Assembly (NCBI GenBank): GCA_038222915.1
Contig: JBBRHH010000008.1
Span: 1 to 26,607, forward strand
Reading direction: 5' to 3'
Source of the DNA: JBBRHH01 sp038222915
Lineage (GTDB): Bacteria > Planctomycetota > Phycisphaerae > Tepidisphaerales > Tepidisphaeraceae
DNA length: 26,607 bases
Below are positions 7,191-14,742 of the stretch, piece by piece (position 1 is the stretch's first letter; the number at the start of each line of letters is the position of its first letter). Both the position numbers and the translations under genes were made by a program. The notes beneath the pieces are model-generated. The model searched no databases, was not told where the DNA came from, and saw only the letters and a program-made list of their open reading frames with translations.

Positions 7191-10006
7191 TTGCCTTCTC
7201 CCCAGTTTTTGCCCCAGCCGACTTCGACTTTGAGCGGGACTTTCAGGGTCATTGCACTGGTCATTTCCTCGCGGACGATCTGCGCTTCGCGCTCCACGGT
7301 GGCGGCGGGCGTTTCCAGCACCAGTTCGTCGTGGACCTGCAGGAGCAGTTTGCTGGGGCTGCCTCCTTTTTTCAGGCGGGCGTGGACCCTGTTCATGGCG
7401 ATCTTGATCAGGTCGGCGGCGGAGCCCTGAACTACGCTGTTGATTGCCATGCGGTCGCCGGCGTTGCGGATGGAGAGGACTGGGCTGTTGATTTCGAGGA
7501 TGGGACGGCGGCGGCCGAGGATGGTTTCAACGAAGCCGTGGGTCTGGGCCTCCATGACGCACTTGTTGAGGAAGCTGGCGATGCTGGGGAATCGCCTGTT
7601 GTAGGCTTTGATCAGCTCGTCGGCGGATTTTACGGTCATGCCTTCGATGCGGCGGGCGAGGCCAAAGGCGCTGACGCCGTAGATGATGCCGAAGTTGACG
7701 ATCTTGGCCTGGTTGCGCTGGGCTTTGGTGACCTGGTCCAGCGGGACGCCGAAGACTTCGGCGGCGACGGTCTTGTGGACGTCTTCATCGGCCTCGAATG
7801 AGCGCATGAGGGCGGGTTCTTCGGTGAAGTGGGCGAGGACGCGCAATTCGATCTGGCTGTAGTCGGCGGTGAGCAGCACATTGTTGAGCCGGTCGCCGGG
7901 CACGAAGGCGAGTCGGATGCGGCGGCCTTCGTCGGTTCTGATGGGAATGTTCTGTAAGTTGGGGTCGCTGCAACTGAGCCGGCCGGTGGCGGCGCATGTC
8001 TGGTTGAAGCTGGCGTGGATCTTTTTGTCGCAGTGGCTTAGGTAGTCGGAGAGATTGTCGAGGTAGGTGTTTTTCAGCTTGACGAGGCTGCGGTATTCGA
8101 GAATGAGCTTGGGGCACTCGTGGACATCCGCGAGCTTTTCGAGGACCTGTACATCGGTGCTTGGGCCGGTCTTGGTGCGCTTGACGACTTTCAGCTTGAG
8201 CTGCTTGAAGAGGATGTCGGCGAGTTGTTTGGGTGAGTCGGGATTGAAGTTGCAGCCGGCCGACGACATGATTTTGGCGTGGAGCTCTTCCACCCGTTTG
8301 GAAAGAACTTCGCTCTGCTGCTTCATGATGTCGGGGTCGACGGCGATGCCGTTGTATTCCATCTCGACCAGCACATCGATCAGCGGCGTTTCGACTTCGT
8401 CGCACAGCTTGCGCAGGGCGGGAACTTTGTTCAGCTTTTCATCGAGCAGATCGGCGAGACGGAGGGCGATGTCGGCGTCTTCGGAGGCGTAGGCCGCGAT
8501 TTCTTCGAGCGGGACACGGTCCATGGAGGTCTGATTTTTGCCTTTGCCGAGCATGGCTTCGGTGGTGATTTTCTGGAAGCCCAAAAGGTCCTTGGCGAGA
8601 TCGTTGATGTTGTAGTTGAAGCGGCTGGCGTCGATGAGGAAGGCGGCGACCATGCTGTCGAGGACGACGCCCTGGACGATAATGCCGAGTCGGCGCATGA
8701 CCAGGAGGTCGTACTTGATGTTGTGGCCGACCTTTTGGATGGAAGGGTCTTCGAGGATCGGCTTGAGGGCGGGGAGGACCTGGTCGGTGGTGAGGAATTT
8801 TGCGCCGAGCGGGCCGAGGACGGGGATGTAGTAGCCGGTGCCGCGCTTCCAGCTCATGCTGAGGCCGACCATGTTGGATTGCATGGCGCCCAGGTCATCG
8901 GTTTCGGTGTCAAAGGCGATGCGTTTCTGCTGGCGGAGCTCGGCGAGGAATTCGGCGAACTTTTCCTCGGTATTGACGAGCGTGTAGCAGCAGCCGGCGG
9001 CAGTGGCGAGGGGGGGACGATCGACGGGCGGGGCTGGCGCGGACTGGGGAGCTGCGCCGGGGACTTCGAGCGCGGGCACTGATTCGGCGGGGAGGTGATC
9101 GAAGAGGCCGCTGCGGTAGGCGGGGACGTCGGCGGGGCGGTCTTTGGCTTCGAACACCCGCTTCAGGAGGCTCGCGAAGCCGAGCTCCTTGAGATTGTCG
9201 CTGAAGGCGCTGACGTTGATCGTGTGGTGGCAGCACATTTCGGCGTTGAACTCAACTTCGACGTCGTCCTTGAGCGTGACCAGCTTTCGGGCGATGGTGA
9301 GGCGGTCGCGATACTTGTCGAAGTTTTCGCGCATCTTGGGGGTGAGCTCGGGAAGGTGATCGAGGACGGCCTCGGCCGAGCCGTATTTGTTTACGAGCAT
9401 GGCGGCGGTTTTTGGGCCGACGCCGGGGATGCCGGGGACATTGTCGATGGCGTCGCCCATGAGGGTCTGCACGTCGATCGCCTGTGCGGGGGTGTAGCCT
9501 TGCTCGGCCTCCATCCGGGCGGCGTCGATGACATCGCCGCTCTGCATGTCGTACATGGCAACGCAGGGGCGCAGAACCTGCCGGAGGTCCTTGTCCTTGG
9601 AGACGATGTAGATCTGCCAGTCGTCCTCGCAGAGCTTTTTGGCCATGGTGGCGATGATGTCATCGGCCTCGAAGCCGGGCTTTTCGAAGACGGGGATTTT
9701 GGCGTCGCGAACGATTTTCAGGATGCGCTGTTCCTGAACCGGGAAGTCGGCGGGCTTGGGCTGGCGGTTGGCCTTGTACTCCGGAAAGATTTCCTTGCGG
9801 AAGACCCCCTCGTCGCCGCCGCTGTCGATGACCATGGCGAGGTAGTCGGGCTTGCGCTGCTGGATGAGGTTGATGAGCCACTGGGTGAAGACAAAGGTTG
9901 CCTTGGTGGGCTCGCCGGTGGGGCTGGTAAGCTCGCGGAAGGGAGCGAAATAGGCCCGGTAGATCTGGGCGTGGCCGTCGATGATATAGAAGGATTTTTT
10001 GGACAT
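7187..10006 (-). CDS. polA: DNA polymerase I
   Basis: This is the repair and primer-removal polymerase, 939 residues with all three domains. The 5'-nuclease domain (~1-290) has FEADDIIATM at 112-121 and the helix-hairpin-helix IPGVGPKTA at 193-201. The 3'-5' exonuclease (~345-530) looks active: FDTET with Asp366/Glu368, GHNIKYD, and Y-x3-D in YASEDAD. The polymerase domain (~545-939) has motif A TADYSQIELR with Asp715, the O-helix (Arg764, Lys768, Phe772, Tyr776) and motif C QVHDELV with Asp893/Glu894. Phe772 in the O-helix is the dideoxynucleotide-discriminating state. A Pro/Ala-rich linker joins the first two domains. There is no Shine-Dalgarno before ATG 10006. A TACAAT box at 10022-10027 would place the transcript start about 9 bases before the ATG, so it may have a very short leader. 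The VOC gene follows with overlap. Confidence 0.98.
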   Translation of the reverse strand: MSKKSFYIIDGHAQIYRAYFAPFRELTSPTGEPTKATFVFTQWLINLIQQRKPDYLAMVIDSGGDEGVFRKEIFPEYKANRQPKPADFPVQEQRILKIVRDAKIPVFEKPGFEADDIIATMAKKLCEDDWQIYIVSKDKDLRQVLRPCVAMYDMQSGDVIDAARMEAEQGYTPAQAIDVQTLMGDAIDNVPGIPGVGPKTAAMLVNKYGSAEAVLDHLPELTPKMRENFDKYRDRLTIARKLVTLKDDVEVEFNAEMCCHHTINVSAFSDNLKELGFASLLKRVFEAKDRPADVPAYRSGLFDHLPAESVPALEVPGAAPQSAPAPPVDRPPLATAAGCCYTLVNTEEKFAEFLAELRQQKRIAFDTETDDLGAMQSNMVGLSMSWKRGTGYYIPVLGPLGAKFLTTDQVLPALKPILEDPSIQKVGHNIKYDLLVMRRLGIIVQGVVLDSMVAAFLIDASRFNYNINDLAKDLLGFQKITTEAMLGKGKNQTSMDRVPLEEIAAYASEDADIALRLADLLDEKLNKVPALRKLCDEVETPLIDVLVEMEYNGIAVDPDIMKQQSEVLSKRVEELHAKIMSSAGCNFNPDSPKQLADILFKQLKLKVVKRTKTGPSTDVQVLEKLADVHECPKLILEYRSLVKLKNTYLDNLSDYLSHCDKKIHASFNQTCAATGRLSCSDPNLQNIPIRTDEGRRIRLAFVPGDRLNNVLLTADYSQIELRVLAHFTEEPALMRSFEADEDVHKTVAAEVFGVPLDQVTKAQRNQAKIVNFGIIYGVSAFGLARRIEGMTVKSADELIKAYNRRFPSIASFLNKCVMEAQTHGFVETILGRRRPILEINSPVLSIRNAGDRMAINSVVQGSAADLIKIAMNRVHARLKKGGSPSKLLLQVHDELVLETPAATVEREAQIVREEMTSAMTLKVPLKVEVGWGKNWGEGK

Positions 10007-10021
10007 TTTTGTAAGCTGGAT

Positions 10022-10027
10022 ATTGTA
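10022..10027 (-). promoter_or_regulatory. -10-like box for polA (short leader)
   Basis: TACAAT on the minus strand matches TATAAT at five of six positions and ends 15 bases before the polA ATG. No recognisable -35 is found at 16-18 bases. With no ribosome site visible, a transcript beginning about 9 bases before the ATG would be nearly leaderless. Confidence 0.35.
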
Positions 10028-10161
10028 GGTCAGACGGCGCGGGAGGGGTATGGCGGCCGGGCGGGCGATTGATGAAGAGCGCCGCGGATTGTGCGCGCGG
10101 GCGGGTGATCATCGGGAGGTCGCGGGCAAGTGCCCGCACTGCGTCTACTGCGTCGTTCCGC

Positions 10162-10167
10162 TATCAT
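10162..10167 (+). promoter_or_regulatory. -10-like box for dapF (possible leaderless start)
   Basis: TATCAT (five of six to TATAAT) lies 8 bases before the dapF ATG, so initiation about 7 bases downstream of the box would give a leaderless mRNA. This agrees with the absence of a ribosome site. The -35 region is not recognisable. A 6-bp hairpin (GCGGGC/GCCCGC, 10122-10137) lies just upstream. Confidence 0.35.
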
Positions 10168-10175
10168 TGCCCACC

Positions 10176-11069
10176 ATGAGATTCACCAAAATGCACGGCA
10201 TCGGCAACGACTACGTCTACGTCAACGGCTTCGTGGAATCCGTTGCCGACCCGGCCGATCTTGCCCGCAAAGTTTCCGACCGCCACACCGCGATCGGCGG
10301 CGACGGCCTCATCATGATTCTCCCCAGCGACAAGGCCGACGTCCGCATGCGGATGTTCAATGCGGACGGCAGCGAATCGGAAATGTGCGGCAACGGCGTC
10401 CGCTGCGTTGCGAAATATTCCTTCGACCACGGCCTTACACAGGCCAACCCCATGAAGGTCGAGACCGGCCGGGGCGTCCTCACCCTCGACCTGCAAACCA
10501 AAGACGGCAAGGTCGAACAAGTCACCGTAAAAATGGGTGAGCCCACCCTCTCGCTCCCTGAAATCCCCGTTAGCGATCACCATCTCCTGCGGCGTTTCGG
10601 CAAAGAGTGGGAGTTGGAAATCTCCCCCAACACCGACGAAGACTCGGCCGCCTATGAGCAGCAGGTGCAGGACACCACCATTCTCACCGCGAGTTTCATC
10701 TCCATGGGCAACCCCCACGCCGTCATCTACGTGAGCAATATCGACTCGCCCAACCTCAACTATCTGGGCCCCCTGATCGAACACCACGCGGCGTTTCCCC
10801 GCCGAATCAATGCCCACTGGGTTCAGGTCCATTCGAAAAACGAAGTCACCATGCGGACATGGGAGCGGGGCAGCGGCATCACCATGGCGTGCGGTACCGG
10901 CGCCTGCGCCGTCTGCGTCGCCGGAGTGTTGACAGGCCGCACCGATCGGAAAATTCTCGCCCATCTGCCCGGCGGCGACCTCACCCTCGAATGGCGCGAA
11001 TCTGACAACAATGTCTACATGACTGGCCCGGCCACCGAAGTCTTCAACGGAGAATGGAACAACCTATAA
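10176..11069 (+). CDS. dapF: Diaminopimelate epimerase
   Basis: This enzyme interconverts LL- and meso-2,6-diaminopimelate in the cytoplasm, the penultimate step of lysine synthesis and the source of the peptidoglycan cross-linking residue. The 297-residue protein has the expected N-terminus (FTKMHGIGNDYVYVN). Both catalytic cysteines sit in their family motifs: Cys71 in ADGSESEMCGNGVRC and Cys239 in ACGTGACA. FISMGNPHAVIYV and TMRTWERGSGIT are further substrate-site blocks. The frame is open 42 codons upstream of ATG 10176, but the extra part is arginine/cysteine-rich and not part of the family. ATG 10176 gives the usual length. It is divergent from polA. The end lies 12 bases from the stop of the convergent exported-protein gene, with no terminator hairpin between them. 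Confidence 0.97.
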   Translation: MRFTKMHGIGNDYVYVNGFVESVADPADLARKVSDRHTAIGGDGLIMILPSDKADVRMRMFNADGSESEMCGNGVRCVAKYSFDHGLTQANPMKVETGRGVLTLDLQTKDGKVEQVTVKMGEPTLSLPEIPVSDHHLLRRFGKEWELEISPNTDEDSAAYEQQVQDTTILTASFISMGNPHAVIYVSNIDSPNLNYLGPLIEHHAAFPRRINAHWVQVHSKNEVTMRTWERGSGITMACGTGACAVCVAGVLTGRTDRKILAHLPGGDLTLEWRESDNNVYMTGPATEVFNGEWNNL

Positions 11070-11081
11070 GGTCGCACAAAA

Positions 11082-12308
11082 TCATGGGTTTCCCAGCGGA
11101 TTGGGCGGTGTAGCCAGTGGGTTCACTGCGGCCTTCTTCAGCTTATACGTCGTGCTCCCGCTCACCAGGGTCAGCGTGTCCCCCTCCAGTGTTGCGGTGA
11201 AATCGAACTTATCCGCCCCGACCTCAAATGAACCTGTCAGTCCTGCCGCCCCCTTCTTCTGAGCTGTGGCCGGAAACTTTTTGTCGCCCAGCATAAACGT
11301 CCCGGCGAACGCTCCGCCCGCCTCCACGAGGTCCACCGTCAGTTTTCCATCCGAATACTTCCCGGCCAGAGACGCCAGCGGATTTGCGAGCGGGTTGACC
11401 AATGGATTAATCGGCGGATCCTGGTTGGGCTTCGGGCCAACCACCGCCGCCACGCCACCGCCGCCGATCAAGTCCGACACCGACGCAGTAACCAGCGTCC
11501 CCTCTCCCTCCACATGGTACGCCATCGGCTGTCCATCCGGGCCTGGGCCATTCTGATCACCGGTCATCGAGTTGGTCCCCTTCATATCCGTTTTGACGGC
11601 ATGCCCGGTCTGCAGATCCACCAGCGCCGTTCCCTGCGAGATCATCTTGAATTTCATCCCCTGCTGGTCCTTGAACATCGCCAGCGAAACCTTTACCTCC
11701 GCCGTCGGCCGTCCACCTACATCCTTCACCCCGAGCAGCTTCAGCGTCATCCCACCCTTGTCATTGGGGCCCTGCAACTGGAAAAGCTTCGCCAGCCCCG
11801 CCGCATCCGCCGGCCATTCATCTCCCACCGCCACCGGATTTTTCGGAAAGATCACTCCTTCCTGCTCGATCATCGAATGCAGCTCGTTCGCCGACCCCGG
11901 ATCGACCTGGCCCTCGAAATCATCGGTCACCTTCCCATCCGCGCCGCGCGTGATCGTGACCGTCTTGCCCGCGTAGGCGAATGGAACCTTCTGCTGCGGC
12001 CGCCCCGTCATGTCCGCCGTTCCTTCACAGCTCTCGTCAAAAGTGATCTTCAGCGAAGTCGGAACCCCATCCGTCGACTTCAACACCTCCACCTTCCCGG
12101 CCCGGCGCTGGTGCATCTTGTTGGTGAACTGCTGCGCCTGCCCCCCGCTGGTCGCTTTGTTGTCCGAACTGCTGTCCTGGGTCTGGTCAAACTTCCACGC
12201 CACCCCCGGCTCCGCGGCGACTTTGAACACGACCTTGTCGGCCGCCCAAAGCGAACCTGCACACAACGACACACCCAACACCAGACAAGACTTCCAAATC
12301 CGCGTCAT
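11082..12308 (-). CDS. Exported protein of unknown function with NPL-rich linkers
   Basis: This protein has 408 residues. ATG 12308 is preceded by GGGAGAAG at a good distance and begins a signal peptide (KSCLVLGVSLCAGSLWAADK). The frame extends 21 codons further upstream, but the upstream segment has no signal-peptide character. After the signal come about 270 residues of beta-rich sequence (VVFKVAAEPGVAWKFDQTQ; VKVSLAMFKDQQGMKFKMIS; TGHAVKTDMKGT), similar in style to exported proteins that measure or carry hydrophobic ligands. Next is a low-complexity linker (INPLVNPLANPLASLAGKY), then a ~75-residue small beta domain (GKLTVDLVEAGGAFAGTFML and GSFEVGADKFDFTATLEG), and an NPL-containing tail. 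I do not recognise a named family. A terminator for the upstream gene lies just before it, so it has its own promoter. Confidence 0.82.
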   Translation of the reverse strand: MTRIWKSCLVLGVSLCAGSLWAADKVVFKVAAEPGVAWKFDQTQDSSSDNKATSGGQAQQFTNKMHQRRAGKVEVLKSTDGVPTSLKITFDESCEGTADMTGRPQQKVPFAYAGKTVTITRGADGKVTDDFEGQVDPGSANELHSMIEQEGVIFPKNPVAVGDEWPADAAGLAKLFQLQGPNDKGGMTLKLLGVKDVGGRPTAEVKVSLAMFKDQQGMKFKMISQGTALVDLQTGHAVKTDMKGTNSMTGDQNGPGPDGQPMAYHVEGEGTLVTASVSDLIGGGGVAAVVGPKPNQDPPINPLVNPLANPLASLAGKYSDGKLTVDLVEAGGAFAGTFMLGDKKFPATAQKKGAAGLTGSFEVGADKFDFTATLEGDTLTLVSGSTTYKLKKAAVNPLATPPNPLGNP

Positions 12309-12351
12309 CGCTTCTCCCGGCAAAAAACTCAACCGATCAACATCAAAATCC

Positions 12352-12381
12352 AATGTCGCCGCGCACCGCACACCCTGTCAA
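12352..12381 (-). promoter_or_regulatory. Candidate promoter of the exported NPL-linker protein
   Basis: On the minus strand a perfect TTGACA (12376-12381) is followed after 18 bases by GACATT (12352-12357), which matches TATAAT at only three of six. It lies downstream of the beta-barrel gene terminator and 44 bases before ATG 12308, where a promoter is expected. Confidence 0.35.
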
Positions 12382-12409
12382 GATTTTTCTCCTGCTTTAC
12401 GGCCCCAAC

Positions 12410-12441
12410 AAAAATGCCGGACCTCAAAAAGAGGCCCGGCA
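12410..12441 (-). terminator. Intrinsic terminator of the beta-barrel gene
   Basis: The minus strand reads an 11-bp stem (one G-T pair) between 12431-12441 and 12415-12425 with a TTTTT loop. A run of five T (12410-12414) follows directly. It begins 31 bases after the stop of the gene at 12472-12990. Confidence 0.92.
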
Positions 12442-12471
12442 CAATCAAATCGGTACTGGAATCGACTGGCA

Positions 12472-12990
12472 TCAGGGAAGATTGAAGCCGATGCCCAGCG
12501 AGTAAATGAACTGGCCATGCTTGAAACCTTCACCAGCGCCGCCGCCGTTGCGGAAGAAGAACTGGTATTCGCCCTGGACGAAAAGGAAGGTCCGCTCATG
12601 GACATAAAACTTCAGCCCGGCTTCCGGAGCCGCTTCCCAGGTGTCGTTGAAGTTTTCGCCATAGGCGTAACCGACATTGGCACCGACGTATGGCACGAAC
12701 TTGCCAAACAGGTTGGTGAAGTGGTAATCCACCGCGCCGCGGGTGTTCCCGAGCCAGTCAGTTCCGTTGTTATGGTCGGCATACGAAATGCCCTGACGCA
12801 ACGAAACCTCAAGCTGAGGCGTGAAAAAGTAGCCGATGCTGCCATTGACGGCAAAATCAGCCTGGGTGAAACCGCGGTTGTTGCTTCCGCTGCCACCGAG
12901 GGTGATTTCCCAATCCTGGGCACGAGGCTGGGCGTTGGCAATCGCCGGCAAGAGCGCCAAAGCCGCTACGAACAAGAACTTACGCAACAT
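12472..12990 (-). CDS. Small outer-membrane beta-barrel protein
   Basis: This protein has 172 residues. ATG 12990 is preceded by AAGGAGGT, a near-perfect ribosome site. The N-terminus is a clear signal peptide cleaved after ALLPAIANA. The rest alternates polar and hydrophobic residues in strand-sized pieces with aromatic ends, as in 8-stranded OmpW/OmpX-type barrels: DWEITLGGSGS, ADFAVNGSIGYFF, LEVSLRQGISYAD, GAVDYHF, FVPYVGANVGYAYG, AAPEAGLKFYV, TFLFVQGEYQFFF, FIYSLGIGFNLP. The closing segment ends in a strand as expected for a barrel. Transport or adhesion function cannot be told. The ~280 bases before it hold an array of hairpins (13023-13157). Directly after the gene is a strong terminator, so it is probably monocistronic. 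The frame upstream of 12990 is open through the leader, but the extra residues look non-coding. Confidence 0.88.
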   Translation of the reverse strand: MLRKFLFVAALALLPAIANAQPRAQDWEITLGGSGSNNRGFTQADFAVNGSIGYFFTPQLEVSLRQGISYADHNNGTDWLGNTRGAVDYHFTNLFGKFVPYVGANVGYAYGENFNDTWEAAPEAGLKFYVHERTFLFVQGEYQFFFRNGGGAGEGFKHGQFIYSLGIGFNLP

Positions 12991-13022
12991 GGAGACCTCC
13001 TTCGTCTTCGCCGCGCGATCGC

Positions 13023-13157
13023 GGCCTTCAGGCCTTTCGCCCTTGGGCAGCCTGTACATCAGGCCGACCCATGCGGAGGAGTGCTGCTGCGAAGCACTCT
13101 TTCCGCATCCGCACCAATCTATCCCGGTGCGGTGTTCACCATCGCACGATGGCGAAC
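13023..13157 (-). promoter_or_regulatory. Candidate structured leader RNA (array of back-to-back hairpins)
   Basis: Read on the minus strand, five hairpins follow one another. (1) 13157-13134: 10-bp stem with GTGC loop. (2) 13132-13109: 7-bp stem (CCGCACC/GGTGCGG) with 10-base loop. (3) 13108-13071: ATGCGG/CCGCAT outer and GAGTGCT/AGCACTC inner stems. (4) 13070-13045: GGG/CCC outer and GCCTG/CAGGC inner stems. (5) 13034-13023: GGCC/GGCC with TTCA loop. Hairpins 2 to 4 abut without a gap and one base separates 1 from 2. Hairpin 1 contains one G-U pair that would be an A-C mismatch if read on the plus strand, which points to minus-strand transcription. The array ends about 33 bases before the beta-barrel ATG. 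No T-run follows any stem, so it is not a simple terminator. It does not match a riboswitch class I know. A TTTAAT -10-like box lies at 13221-13226. Confidence 0.5.
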
Positions 13158-13272
13158 CAGCAAACGTTGTAGGACCAGTGTCGCTTTCTCCGCAATAGGG
13201 AATCTGGCGAACCGGTATCGATTAAAGTGTATGGGATATATGCTCCGTCGTCCAAACGACAGCCGAGCGCGC

Positions 13273-13473
13273 CTAGGCCCCGACCCCTACGGCAGATTCG
13301 ACATGTCGAACCGCGTTTCGGAAGATTTGTAATCCGTGCCCCTCCGCGGGCAGAGGGCGCTGGCGCGTCCAGGAGTGGTGCTGGGTTGGATCGACATAGC
13401 GCTCCGGGTGCGGCATGAGGCCAAAAACAAGGCCGGTTGAATCACAAACTCCGGCGATGTCATCCACGCTGCC
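13273..13473 (-). pseudogene. purQ: Severed C-terminal part of purQ beyond an in-frame TAG
   Basis: The reading frame of the upstream gene continues without any shift after the TAG at 13474-13476 for 66 codons, ending at TAG 13273-13275. It encodes GSVDDIAGVCDSTGLVFGLM, then PHPERYVDP, then HGLQIFRNAV. This is the exact C-terminal lobe expected for PurQ, including the catalytic His211 and Glu213 (numbering with the stop counted as residue 189). No start codon with a ribosome site begins this piece, although a GTG exists at 13467. Because the sequence after the stop is intact and still PurQ-like, the stop is recent, a sequencing error, or read through. Confidence 0.8.
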
Positions 13474-14040
13474 CTAGGGGTTGCCTGCATAAGTCAGCGC
13501 GAGTTGACCATTGTCTTTCAAGGCTTGGCGAACCTTTTCGTCTCGCGGAACAAATCGCCCTTCCCCATGTGCAATCGGCAGTTCCAGATTCGTCAGCCCC
13601 GTCGTCCAAATGCACTTGCTGGGCCGCACTTCCAGGTTCACCCAGCGATCGATAAACCGACCCGAATCATTATGAGCGAGCGTACAGGTCTGCCCCTGCT
13701 GACCGGCCAAGGCGCCGGGCAGGAGATCCGTTTTCACCAGCACCTGGAAGCCGTTGCAAATGCCAATGATCGGTTTCCCGGCGTTGATGAACCGGCTCAT
13801 CGCCTCGGCAAGATGATGGCGGATTTGATTCGCCAGGATTCGGCCGGCCGCAATATCGTCCCCATAGCTAAACCCGCCGGGCAAGACGAGCATCTGATAC
13901 CGATCCATCGCGGACGTATCCGCCAGAAGCGCGTTGATATGCAGGAATCCGGCGCGAGCGCCGGCCAGTTCAAAGGCGTACGCAGCCTCCTGATCACAAT
14001 TGGTGCCGGCGGTGCGGAGAATGAGGACTGTTGGAGCCAT
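13474..14040 (-). CDS. purQ: Phosphoribosylformylglycinamidine synthase subunit PurQ, cut by an in-frame amber codon
   Basis: PurQ is the glutaminase subunit that releases ammonia for the fourth step of purine synthesis, working with PurL and PurS. The 188 residues before the stop contain the class I amidotransferase hallmarks: a VLILRTAGTNCDQE start, LPGGFSYGDD, and the nucleophile Cys95 in GICNGFQ, then HGEGRFV near 160. The normal family continues from LTYAGNP with a residue, then GS, but here the codon is TAG. The catalytic His and Glu lie beyond it. With read-through the protein would have ~255 residues, a normal length. As read, the product would be inactive. The gene starts 9 bases after the stop of the DUF4337-type gene and shares its transcript. 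TAG is also the normal stop of several other genes here, so general reassignment is unlikely. Confidence 0.9.
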   Translation of the reverse strand: MAPTVLILRTAGTNCDQEAAYAFELAGARAGFLHINALLADTSAMDRYQMLVLPGGFSYGDDIAAGRILANQIRHHLAEAMSRFINAGKPIIGICNGFQVLVKTDLLPGALAGQQGQTCTLAHNDSGRFIDRWVNLEVRPSKCIWTTGLTNLELPIAHGEGRFVPRDEKVRQALKDNGQLALTYAGNP

Positions 14041-14049
14041 GACCGAAGT

Positions 14050-14664
14050 TTAGCCGGGCGACGACTCGGGCGAAACGTGTGCGGATTCAGTTTCTGCATG
14101 CTTGTCGCGCGGCGCCAAATGGTCGGCCGAAGCGGCAAGCCCATATGCAAGGAACGCGACCCCCGCGCATCCAAAGATCAGCCCCAACATCCAGACGGGT
14201 TTTCGACGCGTCAATGCGGAAATGGCGGCGATGGCTATTCCCACCTGAAACATCGTTACGCCGTAAGAAATGATGACATGGCGGTGAACCAAGACGGCCG
14301 CCTCGTGTTCCAGCGTTTCGGCTTCCTTCTTCAGCTTTTCCTTGTCGGCCTCATACTTCGCCTGCTTCGCCTTGCGGCTTTCCGGTAGTTCCTTCCCCAT
14401 GGCCTGAAGCTGGGCCGCCAGATTTTCGATTCCGCCCGCCTTGATGCTGTTGGCCTGATAGTGGCCCCACTTGTCGTTGGCCTCCATCTGCTCGAGCATC
14501 GCCTCGTTGATATTGTGACCGGAAATCATCCCGGCCACGGCAGCGAAGGCCGCGAGAATGGCGACGCTGAGCGCCACCATGCTGATCCACGGATCACGCG
14601 CCTCGTGGGCGTGTTCGTGGGCCTGTTCTTCAACGCGTTCGGTCTGGGATTCAAATTCTTCCAT
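14050..14664 (-). CDS. DUF4337-type membrane protein
   Basis: This protein has 204 residues from ATG 14664. A charged His/Glu-rich N-terminus (ERVEEQAHEHAHEARDP) is followed by a first membrane segment (WISMVALSVAILAAFAAVAG, ~27-46). Next comes a soluble region with HNINEAMLEQMEANDKWGHY and a Lys/Glu coiled coil (~95-130, ESRKAKQAKYEADKEKLKKE). Two further hydrophobic segments (VIISYGVTMFQVGIAIAAIS and VWMLGLIFGCAGVAFLAYGL) and an acidic tail complete it. The layout with the NDKWxxYQANSIK block is characteristic of the DUF4337 family, whose function is unknown. It is divergent from the sigma-factor gene (76 bases between starts) and lies 9 bases upstream of purQ on the same strand. No good ribosome site precedes ATG 14664. 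An upstream extension of 18 codons is open but unlikely. Confidence 0.87.
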   Translation of the reverse strand: MEEFESQTERVEEQAHEHAHEARDPWISMVALSVAILAAFAAVAGMISGHNINEAMLEQMEANDKWGHYQANSIKAGGIENLAAQLQAMGKELPESRKAKQAKYEADKEKLKKEAETLEHEAAVLVHRHVIISYGVTMFQVGIAIAAISALTRRKPVWMLGLIFGCAGVAFLAYGLAASADHLAPRDKHAETESAHVSPESSPG

Positions 14665-14713
14665 GGAACAGGAGGGTAAACGTCGCGGGCGCGCGAAGCA
14701 ATCATTTGCCCTT

Positions 14714-14742
14714 TTCACACAGCATTCTGTTTTGTTTGTAAT
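14714..14742 (+). promoter_or_regulatory. Sigma-70-like promoter overlapping the sigma-factor start codon
   Basis: TTCACA (14714-14719) and TGTAAT (14737-14742) each match consensus at five of six positions and are separated by exactly 17 bases. The -10 box overlaps the ATG at 14741. Transcription would therefore start near 14749, inside the annotated coding sequence. Either the match is fortuitous or the protein begins further in. Confidence 0.4.

Noticed and set aside
13134..13157. Fluoride-riboswitch-like resemblance of hairpin 1 (GGTGTTCACC)
   Set aside because: The conserved GATGG-containing pseudoknot partner and the downstream TGATGACGCC element are absent, and the resemblance is on the strand opposite the downstream gene.
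12010..13332. Long plus-strand frames opposite the exported protein, beta-barrel and leader
   Set aside because: No domain is recognised, and the minus strand has signal peptides, ribosome sites and a terminator in the right places.
13474..13476. General reassignment of TAG as a sense codon in this organism
   Set aside because: TAG is used as the natural stop of the ABC ATPase and MFS genes and again at the end of the purQ frame.
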